This document shows, in pieces, positions 12,006-12,889 of a stretch of 12,889 nt of DNA. The notes below the pieces were generated by a model that ran no database searches, was not told the DNA's origin, and saw only the letters and a program-made list of their open reading frames with translations. The translations under genes and the position numbers were made by a program. Every line of letters begins with the position of its first letter. Positions within the stretch are counted from its first letter, which is position 1. The DNA lies in assembly GCA_002085285.1 (NCBI GenBank), contig NATK01000019.1, forward strand, positions 1 to 12,889, read 5' to 3'. The stretch comes from Candidatus Latescibacteria bacterium 4484_7. Its GTDB lineage: Bacteria > Krumholzibacteriota > Krumholzibacteriia > Krumholzibacteriales > Krumholzibacteriaceae.

Positions 12006-12197
12006 TTATTCGCCGTGGATCATCAATCGCTCAATGTCGTCCTTGGTAAGCGCTCTGCTCCACACCCTGAGTTTTTCGCGGCCGCTCGAGAACAGCACGT
12101 AAAACCTGATGCCGCAGTTTCTGCATTCATACACGGTCTGCTTCTCATCTAGGGGCTCCATACTCCATTCGTCGCATTTTGGACAGTATTTTCTCAT
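12006..12197 (-). CDS. Zinc-ribbon protein, 63 aa
   Basis: MRKYCPKCDEWSMEPLDE is followed by the second knuckle CRNCGIRF, a four-cysteine zinc ribbon over residues about 5-30. A basic helical tail, REKLRVWSRALTKDDIERLM, follows. Such ribbons resemble the N-terminal ribbons of archaeal TFIIB or TFS but no transcription-factor core is present. The ATG has GGAGG four bases upstream and overlaps the stop of the sequon-rich gene (ATGA). It is comparable to the 41-aa zinc ribbon at 3607, each linked to a paralogous CPV membrane protein. Confidence 0.8.
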   Translation of the reverse strand: MRKYCPKCDEWSMEPLDEKQTVYECRNCGIRFYVLFSSGREKLRVWSRALTKDDIERLMIHGE

Positions 12198-12706
12198 TTT
12201 TCCTCCACCTTCTGAACGAATACTTCGAACGAGCAGCTTCCTTCCAAAACAAATGAGTACGCAAGAACTCTTTTATTTGAGAAGGGAGCAATGTAGGCGG
12301 TTTCATTTTTCTCGAGTTTGACGGTGCCTGAAAATGTTACGGTGATGCTCTTGGGCCACATCTCGAAGTACATCGTTCGGTTGCAAATCGTGAGGTTGAA
12401 GTAGAAGTACGTCCTCGTGACGTTGACGAACAGTATTTCGACCCTCAGCACCGCATTTCTATCGGAGAAGATCAGAGATAAGTTTTCTGAAATCAGCTCG
12501 AGAATGGAAAAGTTGCTCTCGCCGTAGACCGGCACCGTTCGATTTTTGTACACGATCACCGGCACGTACTCGACCCTCGGCGTCACGTTTTCGTAGTAGT
12601 TCCGAACGTAGACATATGTAACGTAGCTGCTCGCAACGGAGAAAAGAAGTATCAGAACAATTGCGAAAACGTGACCCCTAACATACATCGATCGCAGGGC
12701 CTTCAC
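12194..12706 (-). CDS. Sequon-rich membrane-anchored exterior protein, about 170 aa
   Basis: An N-terminal signal anchor (VFAIVLILLFSVASSYVTYVYV) is followed by a beta-rich exterior domain with eight N-glycosylation sequons (NVT, NRT, NFS, NLS, NVT, NLT, NRT, NET) in about 140 residues, plus two Cys. This density suggests a heavily N-glycosylated surface or virion protein. The GTG at 12706 is chosen because GAGGTGG precedes it; a GTG three codons upstream (12715) is the alternative. It lies just after the stop of the CPV membrane protein. The glycosyltransferase operon of the same element could serve such substrates, but this is inference. Confidence 0.8.
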   Translation of the reverse strand: MKALRSMYVRGHVFAIVLILLFSVASSYVTYVYVRNYYENVTPRVEYVPVIVYKNRTVPVYGESNFSILELISENLSLIFSDRNAVLRVEILFVNVTRTYFYFNLTICNRTMYFEMWPKSITVTFSGTVKLEKNETAYIAPFSNKRVLAYSFVLEGSCSFEVFVQKVEEK

Positions 12707-12716
12707 TCCTACCACC

Positions 12717-12889
12717 TCATCCTACTGGACACGTTCTCCTCAGCAGAAGCCAGCTGACCAAGAGCATGATGGGTATTCCGATCAGCCCGGTCGCCATCGC
12801 GTACTGCCAGCCCCCGAGCAAAGCAACCGCAACGCACACCACGCCGAAAACCGTTATCATGATCATGTACTGTGCCGGCAGGCAGACCA
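12717..12889 (-). CDS. Partial membrane protein, paralogue of the 3312 gene
   Basis: The C-terminal 56 residues only; the start is beyond the right edge. Two hydrophobic segments are visible (MIMITVFGVVCVAVALLGG and TGLIGIPIMLLVSWLLL), then RRTCPVG and a TGA. The end LLVSWLLLRR.CPVG resembles LLVSFLLQR..CPV of the 90-aa protein, with similar helix spacing. It leads the operon of the sequon-rich protein and zinc ribbon. Confidence 0.7.
   Translation of the reverse strand, partial: VCLPAQYMIMITVFGVVCVAVALLGGWQYAMATGLIGIPIMLLVSWLLLRRTCPVG

Noticed and set aside
1..12889. tRNA, rRNA, integrase, cas genes, origin
   Set aside because: None was recognised on either strand.

Overview
The window looks like part of an archaeal mobile genetic element, most likely a virus or an integrated virus or plasmid of a euryarchaeon (an Archaeoglobi-like or related thermophile is a guess). 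Evidence: archaeal TATA-type promoters with short leaders, strong GGAGG or GGTGAG ribosome sites, many TTG and GTG starts, tightly overlapping genes (ATGA, TTGA, GTGA junctions), many small unknown or membrane-anchored proteins, zinc ribbons, and no housekeeping gene, rRNA, tRNA, cas or integrase gene. The host cannot be named from the sequence.

Layout. 1-2093 (minus strand): two small soluble proteins (one cut by the window edge) and two membrane-anchored proteins with large exterior domains; the larger has lost its C-terminal membrane tail to a frameshift. 2250-2886: a CRISPR-like array of nine degenerate 37-bp repeats and eight 37-40 bp spacers, with no cas genes nearby. 2932-3732 (plus): a conserved small protein, a three-helix membrane protein and a mini zinc ribbon. 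3733-3843: a second mini-array (two repeats). 3874-9569 (minus): an operon of about ten genes with a phosphodiesterase-fold protein, three glycosyltransferases, several small membrane proteins and a short UDP-sugar-dehydrogenase-like protein, which looks like a glycan or glycolipid module. 9691-10160: a small DNA-binding-like protein plus an unknown partner. 10253-11788: a JAMM metalloprotease-like protein and membrane or exterior proteins. 11831-11945: a third mini-array, on the opposite strand. 12006-12889: a zinc ribbon, a sequon-rich membrane-anchored protein and a truncated membrane protein paralogous to the one at 3312.

The main discovery is the array. At least four of its eight spacers (1, 4, 5, 6) are diverged copies, 69-75 percent identical by hand count with mostly codon-third-position changes, of pieces of genes carried by this same element (408-aa protein, 149-aa protein, 107-aa protein). 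In all four the spacer as read from the array promoter is antisense to the target gene. Three of the four cover the start codon, and two cover the same start codon from two different relatives. The simplest reading is an element-borne guide array that silences mRNAs of related, competing elements, using repeats far more variable than normal CRISPR repeats. Repeats alternate between a TTCAG and a TTAAG form, and the two satellite mini-arrays keep this pairing. A 45-bp promoter-leader module is shared downstream of two of the arrays.
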